Positions 25,200 to 33,654 of a stretch of DNA of 64,000 bases are shown here, one piece after another (the stretch's first letter is position 1; each line of letters begins with the position of its first letter). The stretch covers positions 791,319 to 855,318 of the forward strand of contig NZ_BKZV01000001.1 of assembly GCF_008974285.1 (NCBI RefSeq), in the 5' to 3' direction. The notes beneath the pieces were generated by a model, which was not told the origin of the DNA, searched no databases, and saw nothing but the letters and a program-made list of their open reading frames with translations. A program made the position numbers and the translations under genes. Origin of the DNA: Thermogemmatispora aurantia. Its GTDB lineage: Bacteria > Chloroflexota > Ktedonobacteria > Ktedonobacterales > Ktedonobacteraceae.

Positions 25200-25682
25200 A
25201 TGAGCGTGAGCGAAGGAGCTTGCTTTGCCCATATTCTAGAGCGCCTCTCGCGCGATGTCCTTTTCCAGCTGGAAGATGTGCCAGAGGCTGACCTGAATCG
25301 GCACCTTGAGCTGCCCGAGACCAACACCCTCTTTGCGCTGGCAACACACCTGGTTGGGGCCGCCGAGTATTGGGTGCTCGTTCTCGTTGGGCAGCGCCAG
25401 ATCGCTCGCGACCGCGCTGCCGAGTTTCAGGCACGCGGAGACTTCGCAGCCTTAAAGGAGCGCTATGAACGCTGGTTGCAGGCGATGCATGAGGTCCTGG
25501 ATACACTCCCGGATGCCCGCCTTCAGGAGCCTGTGAGCGGACCAACTACCTATCGCTATGCCCCAGCAGATCGCCCTCTGATTGCGCGCGATGCCCTTCT
25601 GCACGCCGTGGAGCACTCAGCCTTGCATTTAGGGCATATTCAGCTCACACGCCAGCTGCTGGGTTTGCCTCCGCGCGCCTAG
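25200..25682 (+). CDS. DinB-like four-helix metalloprotein
   Basis: This is a 160-residue protein of the DinB/YfiT-like four-helix-bundle superfamily. LATHLVGAAEYWVLVLVG in the second helix carries one candidate metal-binding histidine, and HAVEHSALHLGHIQLTRQLLG at the C-terminus supplies two more (HxxxH-like). Members bind nickel or zinc and several act as thiol transferases that use mycothiol or bacillithiol, but most have no known substrate. GATGGAGGAAATCCG precedes the ATG, with GGAGG 7 nt away. It is convergent with ispF and separated from it by a large inverted repeat. Confidence 0.8.
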   Translation: MSVSEGACFAHILERLSRDVLFQLEDVPEADLNRHLELPETNTLFALATHLVGAAEYWVLVLVGQRQIARDRAAEFQARGDFAALKERYERWLQAMHEVLDTLPDARLQEPVSGPTTYRYAPADRPLIARDALLHAVEHSALHLGHIQLTRQLLGLPPRA

Positions 25683-25683
25683 C

Positions 25684-25781
25684 CCTGCCTCAGAGCGGGA
25701 ACATAATAACCTGTTTGGCCTCTTCTCTGCTCCCACTGAGAAAGAAAAGAGGGCCGCCAGGGGTCCCTGCTCTGAGGCAGG
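25684..25781. terminator. Long inverted repeat between convergent genes, terminator candidate
   Basis: A 13-bp perfect stem (25684-25696 with 25769-25781, arm CCTGCCTCAGAGC) starts 2 bp after the DinB-like stop codon, and its right arm is followed by ATTTTCCC. The 72-nt interior contains a second imperfect stem (GGCCTCTTCTCT with AGAAAAGAGGGCC). It would terminate the rightward gene and perhaps the leftward ispF operon. Confidence 0.5.
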
Positions 25782-25921
25782 ATTTTCCCTTCTCAGCCAG
25801 AGATATGAGGGGGAAGCTGACCCACGTTAGCAAGAGGAGCTGCCTGGGAATCGCCCGCTACGCAACCTTGTATCCTCTAGCCAGTAGGAGCAGGGAAAGA
25901 GATGGCTTCCAGCCGCCGTAG

Positions 25922-26431
25922 CTAGCTCTCTAGCGTGCTCACTGTTGTCGACCGCGCTTCCTCCAGCAGAGCTACTGCCGAGCAAGCGATACCCTCACCA
26001 CGACCGGTAAAGCCCAGGCCGTCGGTCGTCGTCGCCTTCACACTGACCTGCGCCAGTGAGAGCTCAAGCAACTCCGCCAGCCGCGCGCGCATTGCCATCA
26101 CATAAGGAGCCAGGCGAGGACGCTGTGCAATGACCGTCGCATCGACGTTCACCACGCGCCAGCTATGCTGGCCCAACAGATCGCGCGCATACGACAAAAA
26201 AAGAGCGCTCGGCTGATCCTTCCAACGAGGATCATGCGAAGGGAAATGCATCCCAATATCGCCAAGGGCCGCCGCTCCCAGCAAGGCATCCACCACCGCA
26301 TGGATCACCACATCGGCATCCGAATGACCAGCCAGCCCTATCTCGGAAGGAATAGTTACCCCCGCCAGTACCAGCGGTCGCTCGGGGGCAAAGGCATGAG
26401 CGTCGAACCCACAGCCGATTCGCAAAGTCAT
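25922..26431 (-). CDS. ispF: 2-C-methyl-D-erythritol 2,4-cyclodiphosphate synthase
   Basis: IspF converts CDP-ME 2-phosphate to the cyclic diphosphate in the MEP isoprenoid pathway. The 169-residue product has the zinc ligands in GCGFDAHAF (Asp 10, His 12) and the conserved LAGHSDADVVIHA, GDIGMHFPSHD and TTTDGLGFTGRGEGI motifs. It is near the usual 155-160 residues. The ATG at 26431 overlaps the ispD stop codon by 4 bp (ATGA), so translation is coupled; a GTG at 26440 is in frame but too near the ribosome site. It is the last gene of the PIN-TRAM / ispD / ispF operon. Confidence 0.97.
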   Translation of the reverse strand: MTLRIGCGFDAHAFAPERPLVLAGVTIPSEIGLAGHSDADVVIHAVVDALLGAAALGDIGMHFPSHDPRWKDQPSALFLSYARDLLGQHSWRVVNVDATVIAQRPRLAPYVMAMRARLAELLELSLAQVSVKATTTDGLGFTGRGEGIACSAVALLEEARSTTVSTLES

Positions 26432-27141
26432 CGCGGCCACGTCTCCTGATGCACCAGATATTCCGCCAGCAGGAAATCCTCCTGCGTCGTAATCTTCATA
26501 TTGGTGTACGAGCCGGGGAAGATTGCTACGCGGTAGCCCAGGCGTTCCACCAGTGCAGCATCATCGCTCACTTCCTCCTCCTCCGCAGCCTGAGCAGAGC
26601 AAACACGGTGAGCCTCCCAGAGTAGGGGAAAGGAGAACACTTGGGGTGTCTGCACCACCCACAGGTGGGCACGTTCAGGCGTCTCACAGACATACCCCCC
26701 CTCGACCACTTTCAGCGTATCTTTGACAGGAACGGCGGCCACCGCTGCTTGATGCAAACGGGCCGCATGTAAACCGGCCTCGATCAAGGCAGAAGACACG
26801 AAAGGACGCGCTCCATCATGGACCAGCACCCACTGGGTCTCTGGCAAGTGGCGAGCCAGGGCCTCCAGGCCCAGGCGTACCGAATCCTGGCGTCGTGGCC
26901 CACCGGCTACCACGGCAATCACCTTACGCCAGCCTTCCTCGGCCAACAGCTCACAGGCATCGGCCTCGCGAGCGGGGTGAACCACCAGGACAATTGCCTT
27001 AATCAGCGGACAAACCTCAAAAGCATCCACCGTACGGGCTAGCGTCAAACGCCCGGCCAGCGGGGTCCAGAGCTTATCGCGACCGGCCATACGCCGGCTG
27101 CTACCGGCGGCCACAATTACCACAGCGGCTCGTTCTTGCAT
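26428..27141 (-). CDS. ispD: 2-C-methyl-D-erythritol 4-phosphate cytidylyltransferase
   Basis: IspD joins CTP and MEP to give CDP-ME. The 237-residue product carries the nucleotide-binding AAGSSRRMAGRDKLW, the central VHDGARPF and the TPQVF motif, and it ends with a helix rich in Glu and Asp (EEEEVSDDAALVERLG). Length is normal for the family. The start at 27141 begins directly before the first strand; a version from 27207 would add 22 residues of basic sequence without homologous pattern. It is coupled to ispF by the ATGA overlap. Confidence 0.97.
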   Translation of the reverse strand: MQERAAVVIVAAGSSRRMAGRDKLWTPLAGRLTLARTVDAFEVCPLIKAIVLVVHPAREADACELLAEEGWRKVIAVVAGGPRRQDSVRLGLEALARHLPETQWVLVHDGARPFVSSALIEAGLHAARLHQAAVAAVPVKDTLKVVEGGYVCETPERAHLWVVQTPQVFSFPLLWEAHRVCSAQAAEEEEVSDDAALVERLGYRVAIFPGSYTNMKITTQEDFLLAEYLVHQETWPR

Positions 27142-27372
27142 AGCAATAATCCACCAGCGCCTCCGCCTATAATGAGAGGCACCGTATGACTGGTGCCTAC
27201 CCGACATCTACTATGACGTTCCCTGGCAGCCAGAGAGAGCCAGATCCCCCCTTTTTTCTCGTCTCCCCCCTTCCCTTCCACCCCCCTCCAGACTGTCGCT
27301 GTCCCATCAACCTGCCCTGGCACTGGCCCGATTCCGTCGTCTCTCTTCCCCCTCGGTGAAGCTCGCTCAGCG

Positions 27373-28542
27373 CTAGCCCTGACGCTGTTTGCCGGTCGAC
27401 TGCCCTTGACTGCTGGACATTGAATTACCGCTACTCTGCTTCGGATAAGCAAAGATCAGACGCCCAGCGACCGTCTGAATGACCCGCGTCACCGTCACCT
27501 CGATCGTCATATTCATATACTGGCGACCCCCCTCCACTACAATCATCGTCCCGTCATCCAGGTAACCTACGCCCTGACCCAGCTCCTTGCCATCTTGCAT
27601 AATCTTAATCGCAATCTCTTCACCGGGCAGAAGCACCGGCTTCACCGCATTCGCTAACTCATTAATATTGAGCACCTTCACTCCCTGCAACTCGGCGACG
27701 CGATTGAGATTGAAATCGTTCGTGATAATCGGACAATGGAGCGCGCGCGCCAACTTGACCAGCTTGCTATCCACCTCCTCAGAGCTGCTCTCCATATCGG
27801 TATCCATAATCTCCACAGGCACCGTCGCATCCTTCTGCAAGCGGTTCAACATCTCCAGACCATGCCGGCCCCGATTCCGCCGGAGCGTATCAGCAGAATC
27901 GGCAATCCGCTGCAGCTCGTTGAGCACAAAGCGTGGGACTACCAGCTTACCAAAGATGAAGCCTGTCTGGCTGATATCGGCAATGCGACCATCGATAATA
28001 GCGCTGGTATCGAGCAAGATCTGGGGGCCTACCGCACTTGCCAGCGCCTCCGCCTCCTTAGCACGCTCCCGCTCCCGTTCACGCTCTCGCTCCTCTTCCC
28101 GCTCTCGACGGCGTGTCAGAAAGAGGGACTGAAACATATGCGCCAGCTCGCTCTTGCGCAGTACGGCCACCATTGCCCCTAAATACCCACAGATGATGGC
28201 CGCTACCACGGGCAGAATATGGCCCCAGTTCTCTGGCAAGGCACCCAAGGGGATACCAAAGAGCACAGAGATGAGCAGGCCCACAATGAGTCCAATGGTG
28301 CCAGCGATCAGATCACTGACCGCCACCGTCCGCAGCTGATGGCTCACCCAGCGATAGGGAACAATGGTCACATAGGGTGTAATCACAAAAGCAACGAGTG
28401 CACAGACAAACGCAATTGCGGCGGACCATTCAAGCTTCTCAAGCAGGAGAGTCGAAAGCGGATGTTCGAAAAAGAAGATGGAGAAACCGACGCTGGCAGC
28501 CAGAAGCGCCCCAATGCAGCGAGCGATTGTGTTAACAGACAT
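27373..28542 (-). CDS. PIN-TRAM membrane protein (YacL-like)
   Basis: From the ATG at 28542 (GGAGG 8 nt upstream) this encodes 389 residues. Four membrane segments lie near residues 10-25, 43-62, 78-98 and 108-127. A highly charged Arg/Glu linker (about 143-165) follows, then a PIN nuclease-fold domain (ILLDTSAIIDGRI near 175, IITNDFNLNRVAELQG near 270) with acidic residues typical of the metal site, and a TRAM RNA-binding domain near 300-360 (GEEIAIKIMQDGKELGQGVG). The tail is Ser/Gln-rich. Orthologues such as YacL sit next to radA and ispD in many Gram-positive genomes; the molecular role is unsettled. The operon promoter is at 28739-28767. Confidence 0.9.
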   Translation of the reverse strand: MSVNTIARCIGALLAASVGFSIFFFEHPLSTLLLEKLEWSAAIAFVCALVAFVITPYVTIVPYRWVSHQLRTVAVSDLIAGTIGLIVGLLISVLFGIPLGALPENWGHILPVVAAIICGYLGAMVAVLRKSELAHMFQSLFLTRRREREEERERERERERAKEAEALASAVGPQILLDTSAIIDGRIADISQTGFIFGKLVVPRFVLNELQRIADSADTLRRNRGRHGLEMLNRLQKDATVPVEIMDTDMESSSEEVDSKLVKLARALHCPIITNDFNLNRVAELQGVKVLNINELANAVKPVLLPGEEIAIKIMQDGKELGQGVGYLDDGTMIVVEGGRQYMNMTIEVTVTRVIQTVAGRLIFAYPKQSSGNSMSSSQGQSTGKQRQG

Positions 28543-28732
28543 CCCATCAGCCTCCAGAAGGGTGAGAGGTTCAAGCACCGACGACGGGCCAGCGTGAGGT
28601 AAAGCATGCGGGCAGGAGCAGAATAGATGATAATCAGACAAACAAGAATGATGATTCCGGATAACAGGGCCTGGCCTGCTGTGCTGAACCGCCAGAAACG
28701 CGCCCGTCGAATCACAAAAATCGTCATGCCAG

Positions 28733-28810
28733 CTATAAAGTATACCGTTTTCCCGAGTCAGAATCAAGAGTGAGGATCAACCTCTGGGAGCGGGAGCCAC
28801 GATAATTCAC
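28733..28810 (-). CDS. 25-residue microprotein candidate
   Basis: This very short frame starts at GTG (28808-28810) and ends at TAG. Its ribosome site AAAGGAGGT (28820-28828) is perfectly complementary to the 16S tail and sits 9 nt before the start, the best site seen in the window. The peptide starts NYRGSRSQRLI and ends SGKRYTL. The frame overlaps the promoter at 28739-28767. It could be a leader peptide or a small protein. Without conservation data a chance Shine-Dalgarno cannot be excluded. Confidence 0.35.
   Translation of the reverse strand: MNYRGSRSQRLILTLDSDSGKRYTL
28739..28767 (-). promoter_or_regulatory. Sigma70-like promoter of the PIN-TRAM / ispD / ispF operon
   Basis: TTGATT (28762-28767), a 17-bp spacer and TATACT (28739-28744) read leftward. 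The predicted start near 28732 leaves a leader of about 190 nt before the PIN-TRAM ATG at 28542. Confidence 0.6.
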
Positions 28811-28879
28811 GAAACGCTTACCTCCTTTATTTAAACTCAACAGATGCTTTAGTCACGGGACAAGAGTCATCCTTGCTGG

Positions 28880-30313
28880 TTAGTGTAGCGCGATTTCCAG
28901 GGCGACTGCAAGAGTACTGGCGGGAATGACCCGGCACTCCTCAGCCAGTCCCGCCCCTTCCAACTCGCGGCGCACCCGCTCCGTGCGCCCGCTGGCAGGG
29001 ACCAGGCAGCGTTTGAAGCCCAGTTTCGCCGCCTCGCGCACGCGCAGCCCCAGACGACTGACCGGGCGCAGTTCACCTGAGAGGCCGACCTCCCCAATCA
29101 AGGCCAGATCGGGCGGGATACGCCGGTCGCGGTAGCTTGAGGCGATTGCCGCTGCCACGCCCAAATCAACAGCTGGCTCCTCCAGCGTGAAGCCTCCCAC
29201 CACGTTGGTATAGACATCGTGATTGCCCAGGGCCAGGCCAACGCGCTTGGTCAAGACCGCCAGCAGCATCAACAGGCGATTATGCTCAATGCCATTGGCT
29301 GTACAGCGAGCAATCCCGAAATTGCTGGGAGTCACCAGGGCCTGCACCTCCACTAGCAGCGGGCGCGTTCCCTCCATGCTTACCACCACCGCCGAGCCAC
29401 TGGCGGCCCCGGGGTGCTCGGATAGGAAGAGAGCCGATGGATTGGGGACCTCCTGCAGGCCCTCGCCATGCATCTCGAAGACCCCCACCTCATGGGTCGC
29501 GCCAAAGCGATTCTTGACACCACGCAGCAGGCGATAGGTATGGTAGCGTTCCCCCTCCAGATAGAGCACACAATCGGCAATGTGCTCCAGAGCTTTGGGG
29601 CCTGCCACCGTCCCCTCCTTCGTGACATGGCCGATGATGAACATTGGGATGTGGCTACTCTTCGCCACCTGCATCAGATGCAGTGTACATTCGCGCACCT
29701 GGCTGATACTACCTGGAGCCGAGGTCAGATGAGTCGCGAAGACCGTCTGAATGGAATCGACCACCACCAGCGCCGGCTTGAGGCGAGCGATGGCCTCGCA
29801 GATCACTTCCAGCTCGACCGTCGCTAACAGATAGAGGCGCTCACCGCTGATCTCCAGGCGCTCGGCGCGCATCTTGATCTGCTCACTCGACTCCTCGCCC
29901 GAGACATAGAGGACCGGCCCCACACGCTCGGCAATAGAGCCCGAGACCTGCAGCAGCAAGGTTGACTTGCCGATGCCCGGTTCGCCACCGACCAGCGTGA
30001 GCGAGCCAGGCACGAGGCCGCCACCCAGAACACGATCCATCTCGGCATAGCCGACCGAAAGGCGCTCATGAGAGAGGGCTTTCACTTGGCTCAGGGGTTG
30101 TGGCACCGTTGGAGCGGCAGAGGCCCCAGCGGTCGCAGCCGCCCCCGTCAACAAGGCATAGCGGCGCTGGGGGGCAGGAGCCGCAGCCGACGTTTCGGGA
30201 AGCGATACCTCCTCCAGGGTGTTCCAGGCGCCGCAATCGGGGCAGCGTCCCAGCCACTTCGTCTGCTCACCACCACACTGCTGGCATACAAAGCGCGTAC
30301 GAGATTTAGGCAT
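28880..30313 (-). CDS. radA: DNA repair protein RadA
   Basis: RadA promotes branch migration in recombinational repair. The 477-residue product has an N-terminal zinc finger (Cys 10, 13, 24, 27), a RecA-type ATPase with GGEPGIGKST near 109-118 and Walker B-like ALVVVDSIQT, the RadA-specific KNRFG near 267-271, and a C-terminal Lon-like domain (VVGGFTLEEPAVDLGVAAAI, GLSGELRPVSR). Length is usual. An Ala/Pro-rich linker lies near 43-72. The ATG at 30313 is fixed by the zinc finger, although no clear ribosome site precedes it. The gene is followed by the PIN-TRAM / isp group on the same strand, an arrangement also seen in Firmicutes and Actinobacteria. Confidence 0.96.
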   Translation of the reverse strand: MPKSRTRFVCQQCGGEQTKWLGRCPDCGAWNTLEEVSLPETSAAAPAPQRRYALLTGAAATAGASAAPTVPQPLSQVKALSHERLSVGYAEMDRVLGGGLVPGSLTLVGGEPGIGKSTLLLQVSGSIAERVGPVLYVSGEESSEQIKMRAERLEISGERLYLLATVELEVICEAIARLKPALVVVDSIQTVFATHLTSAPGSISQVRECTLHLMQVAKSSHIPMFIIGHVTKEGTVAGPKALEHIADCVLYLEGERYHTYRLLRGVKNRFGATHEVGVFEMHGEGLQEVPNPSALFLSEHPGAASGSAVVVSMEGTRPLLVEVQALVTPSNFGIARCTANGIEHNRLLMLLAVLTKRVGLALGNHDVYTNVVGGFTLEEPAVDLGVAAAIASSYRDRRIPPDLALIGEVGLSGELRPVSRLGLRVREAAKLGFKRCLVPASGRTERVRRELEGAGLAEECRVIPASTLAVALEIALH

Positions 30314-30472
30314 AGAATTACAACCAGCACACTTGCTTCAGAACAGGTAATATGGTAGCGTAGGTCCTGACGGCTTGTCTGACCGGCGCCTGATCAGGCA
30401 GGCACAAGGAGAGCGCCCACAGTTGCCAGTGTTACCAGCGGGTACCAGGTAAGGGAACAAGCGAGCGAGGAC

Positions 30473-30525
30473 AAAAAAAGAGGAGAGCCTGCGGCGCGCG
30501 AGACGCGCCAGAGTGGCTCTCCTCT
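30473..30525 (-). terminator. Rho-independent terminator of clpC
   Basis: On the minus strand an 11-bp perfect stem (AGAGGAGAGCC with GGCTCTCCTCT) is followed directly by TTTTTT. The loop contains a second hairpin, GGCGCG with CGCGCC. It begins 9 bp after the clpC stop codon. Confidence 0.9.
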
Positions 30526-30533
30526 GCACACTA

Positions 30534-33080
30534 TCAACCTGGCAAGGTTTCACCGGCGGGGCTGCCCTCACTGCTTCCGGCGGAGAGCGCCGCCTGCGGC
30601 GAAGCCGGAGCGGGCAATTGCTCCAGACGACTGCGCACCTGCAGTTCGAGAGCATTGTCGACCACCACCGCTTCGACCACATCACCGGCATGGAAGCGAC
30701 CCTGGAGCAGACCTTCGGCCAGCGGATCTTCAACCAAGCGCTGGATCGTGCGCCGCAGCGGGCGGGCGCCGTACTGCGGATCGAAGCCTTCCTTGATCAA
30801 GAAGTCCTTGGCAGGCTGCGGGACTACCAGCTCGATCTGCTGCTCCGTCAGCTGATTGCGCACGCGATTGAGCAACAGATCGACGATCTGATACATATCC
30901 TCGCGGCGGAGCGAGTGGAAGACGATGACCTCATCGATACGGTTCAGGAACTCGGGCTTGAAGGTATTCTTCAGCTCGCCGAGCACCTTATTCTTCATCT
31001 CCTCGTATTCGCTCTTATAAGCCTGCTCCTTATCCTTCGTCAGCTTGAAGCCGATCGACGCCTCGCGGTTCAGCAAGGTGGCGCCCACATTCGACGTCAT
31101 GATAATGATCGTATTGCGGAAGTCCACCGTGCGGCCCTTGGCATCAGTCAGCTTTCCATCCTCCAGGATCTGGAGGAGCATATTGAAGACATCGGGATGG
31201 GCCTTCTCGATCTCATCGAGCAAGATCACGCTGTAGGACTTGCGGCGCACGGCCTCTGTCAACTGGCCGCCCTCCTCATAGCCGACATAGCCCGGTGGAG
31301 CGCCGACCAGGCGAGCAGCAGCATGACGCTCCATGAACTCTGACATGTCGATTTTGATCAGGGCGTCCTCGCTGCCAAACATGAACTCGGCAAGAGCGCG
31401 GGCCAGCTCGGTCTTGCCGACGCCAGTTGGGCCGAGGAAGATGAAGGAGCCAATGGGCCGCTTAGGATCTTTCAGCCCGGCGCGAGCGCGGCGGACGGCG
31501 CGCGCGATCTTCTCGATCGCCTCATCCTGAGCGATGACGCGCTTATGAAGGGCCTCCTCCATATGGAGCAGGCGCTGAGACTCCTCCTGAGCGATTCGCA
31601 TGACCGGGATGCCGGTCCACATCGAGACAATCTGAGCGATCTCTTCCTCGCCAACGACGGGGCGATCGCTCCCTCGCTCTTTCTGCCAGCCGGCCTCCAG
31701 CTTAGCAATGCGCTCGCGCAGCTTCACCTCGCGGTCGCGCAGCTCGGCAGCCAGCTCGTAATCCTGCTGCTGGATTGCGGCCTCCTTCTCGCGGAGCACC
31801 GCCTCCAGGCCCTTCTTAGCCTCTTTCAGGTTCAGCGGGGCCAGCGAATGCTGCATGCGGACACGGCTGGCGGCCTCATCGATCAGGTCGATGGCCTTAT
31901 CGGGCATGAAGCGATCCGTGATATAGCGGCTGGCCATCTCCGTTGCCGCCTTGAGCGCCTCATCTGTGATGGTCAAGCGGTGATGGGCCTCGTAGCGCTC
32001 GCGGATACCCTTGAGGATCTCGATCGTCTCCTCAATGGTTGGCTCGCGTACGATGACCTCCTGGAAGCGGCGCTGCAGGGCGGCGTCGCGCTCGATATAC
32101 TTGCGGTACTCATCGAGCGTTGTCGCGCCGATACACTGGATCTCGCCGCGAGCCAGAGCCGGCTTCAGGATATTGGCCGCATCGACCGCACCCTCCGCGG
32201 CGCCGGCGCCGACCAGCGTGTGGACCTCATCGATGAAGATGATGCAGTCGCGACTATTACGGATCTCCTCGATGATCTTCTTCAGGCGCTCTTCGAACTC
32301 GCCACGGTACTTGGTGCCTGCCACCAGGGAGCCGACATCCAGCGTGAGCAGACGTTTACCCGCGATGGTCTCGGGAACCTCGCCGGCGACGATGCGCTGC
32401 GCCAGGCCCTCAACGATTGCCGACTTACCGACACCAGGTTCACCAATGAGCGCAGGATTATTCTTGGTACGACGCGACAGGATCTGAATGACCCGCTCGA
32501 TCTCCTGATGGCGTCCAATAATAGGATCAAGCTTACCGGCGCGGGCATCGGCGGTCAGATCAACGCCCATCGCGTCGATAGTCGGCGTCTTGGAGTGCTT
32601 GGCATCGCGCTCATGGGGCGAGCCGGATTGGCTGAGCACCTGGATCGTTTGCGTGCGCACCTTCTCCAGGTTGACACCCAGGCTTTCCAGGACACCGGCG
32701 GCGATTCCCTCACCCTCGCGCACCAGGCCAAGCAGAAGGTGTTCGGTGCCGATGTAATGATGGTTCAGGCGGCGCGCCTCGTCCACCGCCAGCTCGATAA
32801 CCTTCTTGGCCCGGGGGGTCAGACCAATCTCCCCAAGCACAATGCGGTCACCGCGCCCGATGATGAACTCAACAGCGCTGCGCACCTTGTGCAGCTCGAC
32901 ACCCAGATTCGCCAGAACCTTGGCGGCCACACCTTCGCCCTCGCGTACGAGGCCCAAAAGGAGGTGCTCTGTCCCGATGTAATTATGCTGGAAGCGCTGG
33001 GCTTCCTCCTGGGCGAGGCTCAGGACCTTCCTGGCTCGCTCGGTGAATTTATCAAATCTATCTCTATCCCTGTCGTTCAC
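30534..33080 (-). CDS. clpC: ATP-dependent Clp protease ATP-binding subunit ClpC
   Basis: ClpC unfolds substrates and feeds them to ClpP. The 848-residue product has two N-terminal Clp-N repeats ([18 protein letters not shown] near 33, [18 protein letters not shown] near 108), a first AAA+ domain (GEPGVGKS near 213-220, [14 protein letters not shown]), a middle UVR-type helical region with the ClpC-type M-domain ([20 protein letters not shown]), and a second AAA+ domain ([30 protein letters not shown]). Start is GTG with a GGGGGG ribosome site about 11 nt upstream. The C-terminal Ala/Ser/Gly-rich tail is longer than in Bacillus. No ctsR or mcsAB genes are next to it; it appears to be a single-gene unit between its promoter and terminator. 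Confidence 0.97.
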   Translation of the reverse strand: MNDRDRDRFDKFTERARKVLSLAQEEAQRFQHNYIGTEHLLLGLVREGEGVAAKVLANLGVELHKVRSAVEFIIGRGDRIVLGEIGLTPRAKKVIELAVDEARRLNHHYIGTEHLLLGLVREGEGIAAGVLESLGVNLEKVRTQTIQVLSQSGSPHERDAKHSKTPTIDAMGVDLTADARAGKLDPIIGRHQEIERVIQILSRRTKNNPALIGEPGVGKSAIVEGLAQRIVAGEVPETIAGKRLLTLDVGSLVAGTKYRGEFEERLKKIIEEIRNSRDCIIFIDEVHTLVGAGAAEGAVDAANILKPALARGEIQCIGATTLDEYRKYIERDAALQRRFQEVIVREPTIEETIEILKGIRERYEAHHRLTITDEALKAATEMASRYITDRFMPDKAIDLIDEAASRVRMQHSLAPLNLKEAKKGLEAVLREKEAAIQQQDYELAAELRDREVKLRERIAKLEAGWQKERGSDRPVVGEEEIAQIVSMWTGIPVMRIAQEESQRLLHMEEALHKRVIAQDEAIEKIARAVRRARAGLKDPKRPIGSFIFLGPTGVGKTELARALAEFMFGSEDALIKIDMSEFMERHAAARLVGAPPGYVGYEEGGQLTEAVRRKSYSVILLDEIEKAHPDVFNMLLQILEDGKLTDAKGRTVDFRNTIIIMTSNVGATLLNREASIGFKLTKDKEQAYKSEYEEMKNKVLGELKNTFKPEFLNRIDEVIVFHSLRREDMYQIVDLLLNRVRNQLTEQQIELVVPQPAKDFLIKEGFDPQYGARPLRRTIQRLVEDPLAEGLLQGRFHAGDVVEAVVVDNALELQVRSRLEQLPAPASPQAALSAGSSEGSPAGETLPG

Positions 33081-33155
33081 CTGTTTGTCACCCCCCTTTC
33101 AGTGGCAGAGGGTGGAACCGAGCCCTCTGTGTCGCTCAGGTAAACTTGGTAATTC

Positions 33156-33185
33156 ATCATACAACACCCTTCTTTGCAGCGTCAA
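33156..33185 (-). promoter_or_regulatory. Sigma70-like promoter of clpC
   Basis: TTGACG (33180-33185), an 18-bp spacer and TATGAT (33156-33161) read leftward. The predicted start near 33149 lies about 70 nt before the clpC start. No CIRCE element or CtsR-type heptad repeat was seen around it. Confidence 0.65.
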
Positions 33186-33654
33186 GCAAGAACGACCTGG
33201 GGCATTGCCGTCATCCATGGATCACTCCTCTACACGCTGAAACAAGCGACCCCCTCACTGCTCCACTCTCGCCTGTCGCAGCAAGGAGGTCGTATCAGCT
33301 CAGCTGTTCAGGTGCGCATGCACGCTCTAGCGTCCGGCGCGGGCGCCATCGCGCAACCCGCTGGTAGCACAGGCGGTCCCTTCAGCTAGAACGAGTGACT
33401 GCCAGCCATTGAAGACTGGTTTTTTGTCTGGCCTGTCCAGAAGCGTGTCAGTACGCGTTCGTGCCTTCGCGCTTCTGCCTCATAGTCGGGAGCGCAGCAC
33501 GCCGGCTGAGCCAGGTCTACAAGGACTACAGCCCAGGACTACAGCCCACCCAGGCTCAGTCACCAGCCGGTTTCCCTCCCACCCCTCGGGGGCTGTGGTA
33601 CGGGCTGCGATCCTGCACCGCGCTCTGCCGCGCTACGCAAGGCAACAGTGCCTA
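33186..33654. other. Spacer between the S1 gene and clpC
   Basis: Apart from the clpC promoter, this 469-bp stretch holds no convincing gene. A 13-bp unit (AGGACTACAGCCC) occurs twice in tandem at 33522-33547. No U-tract terminator for the S1 gene was found. Confidence 0.4.

Larger units (their letters stand above)
28543..28879. other. Spacer between radA and the PIN-TRAM gene
   Basis: This 337-bp spacer holds the candidate promoter at 28739-28767 and the very short gene at 28733-28810. A second open frame on the minus strand (ATG 28727 to 28383) begins 11 nt after the -10 box and encodes one membrane helix, but it overlaps the PIN-TRAM start by 160 bp, so it is not called. Confidence 0.4.

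Noticed and set aside
28030-28110. Dense CGCTC/CGTTC repeats resembling a satellite
   Set aside because: They encode the Arg/Glu linker of the PIN-TRAM protein on the minus strand.
28383-28727. A 114-codon minus-strand frame with one membrane helix, starting 11 nt after a -10 box
   Set aside because: It overlaps the start of the PIN-TRAM gene by 160 bp and has no ribosome site; it remains a weak leaderless candidate only.
31545-33143. A 532-codon open frame on the plus strand opposite clpC
   Set aside because: It is a shadow of the highly GC-biased clpC codons; it has no ribosome site or family pattern, and clpC has a complete, recognisable domain set on the other strand.
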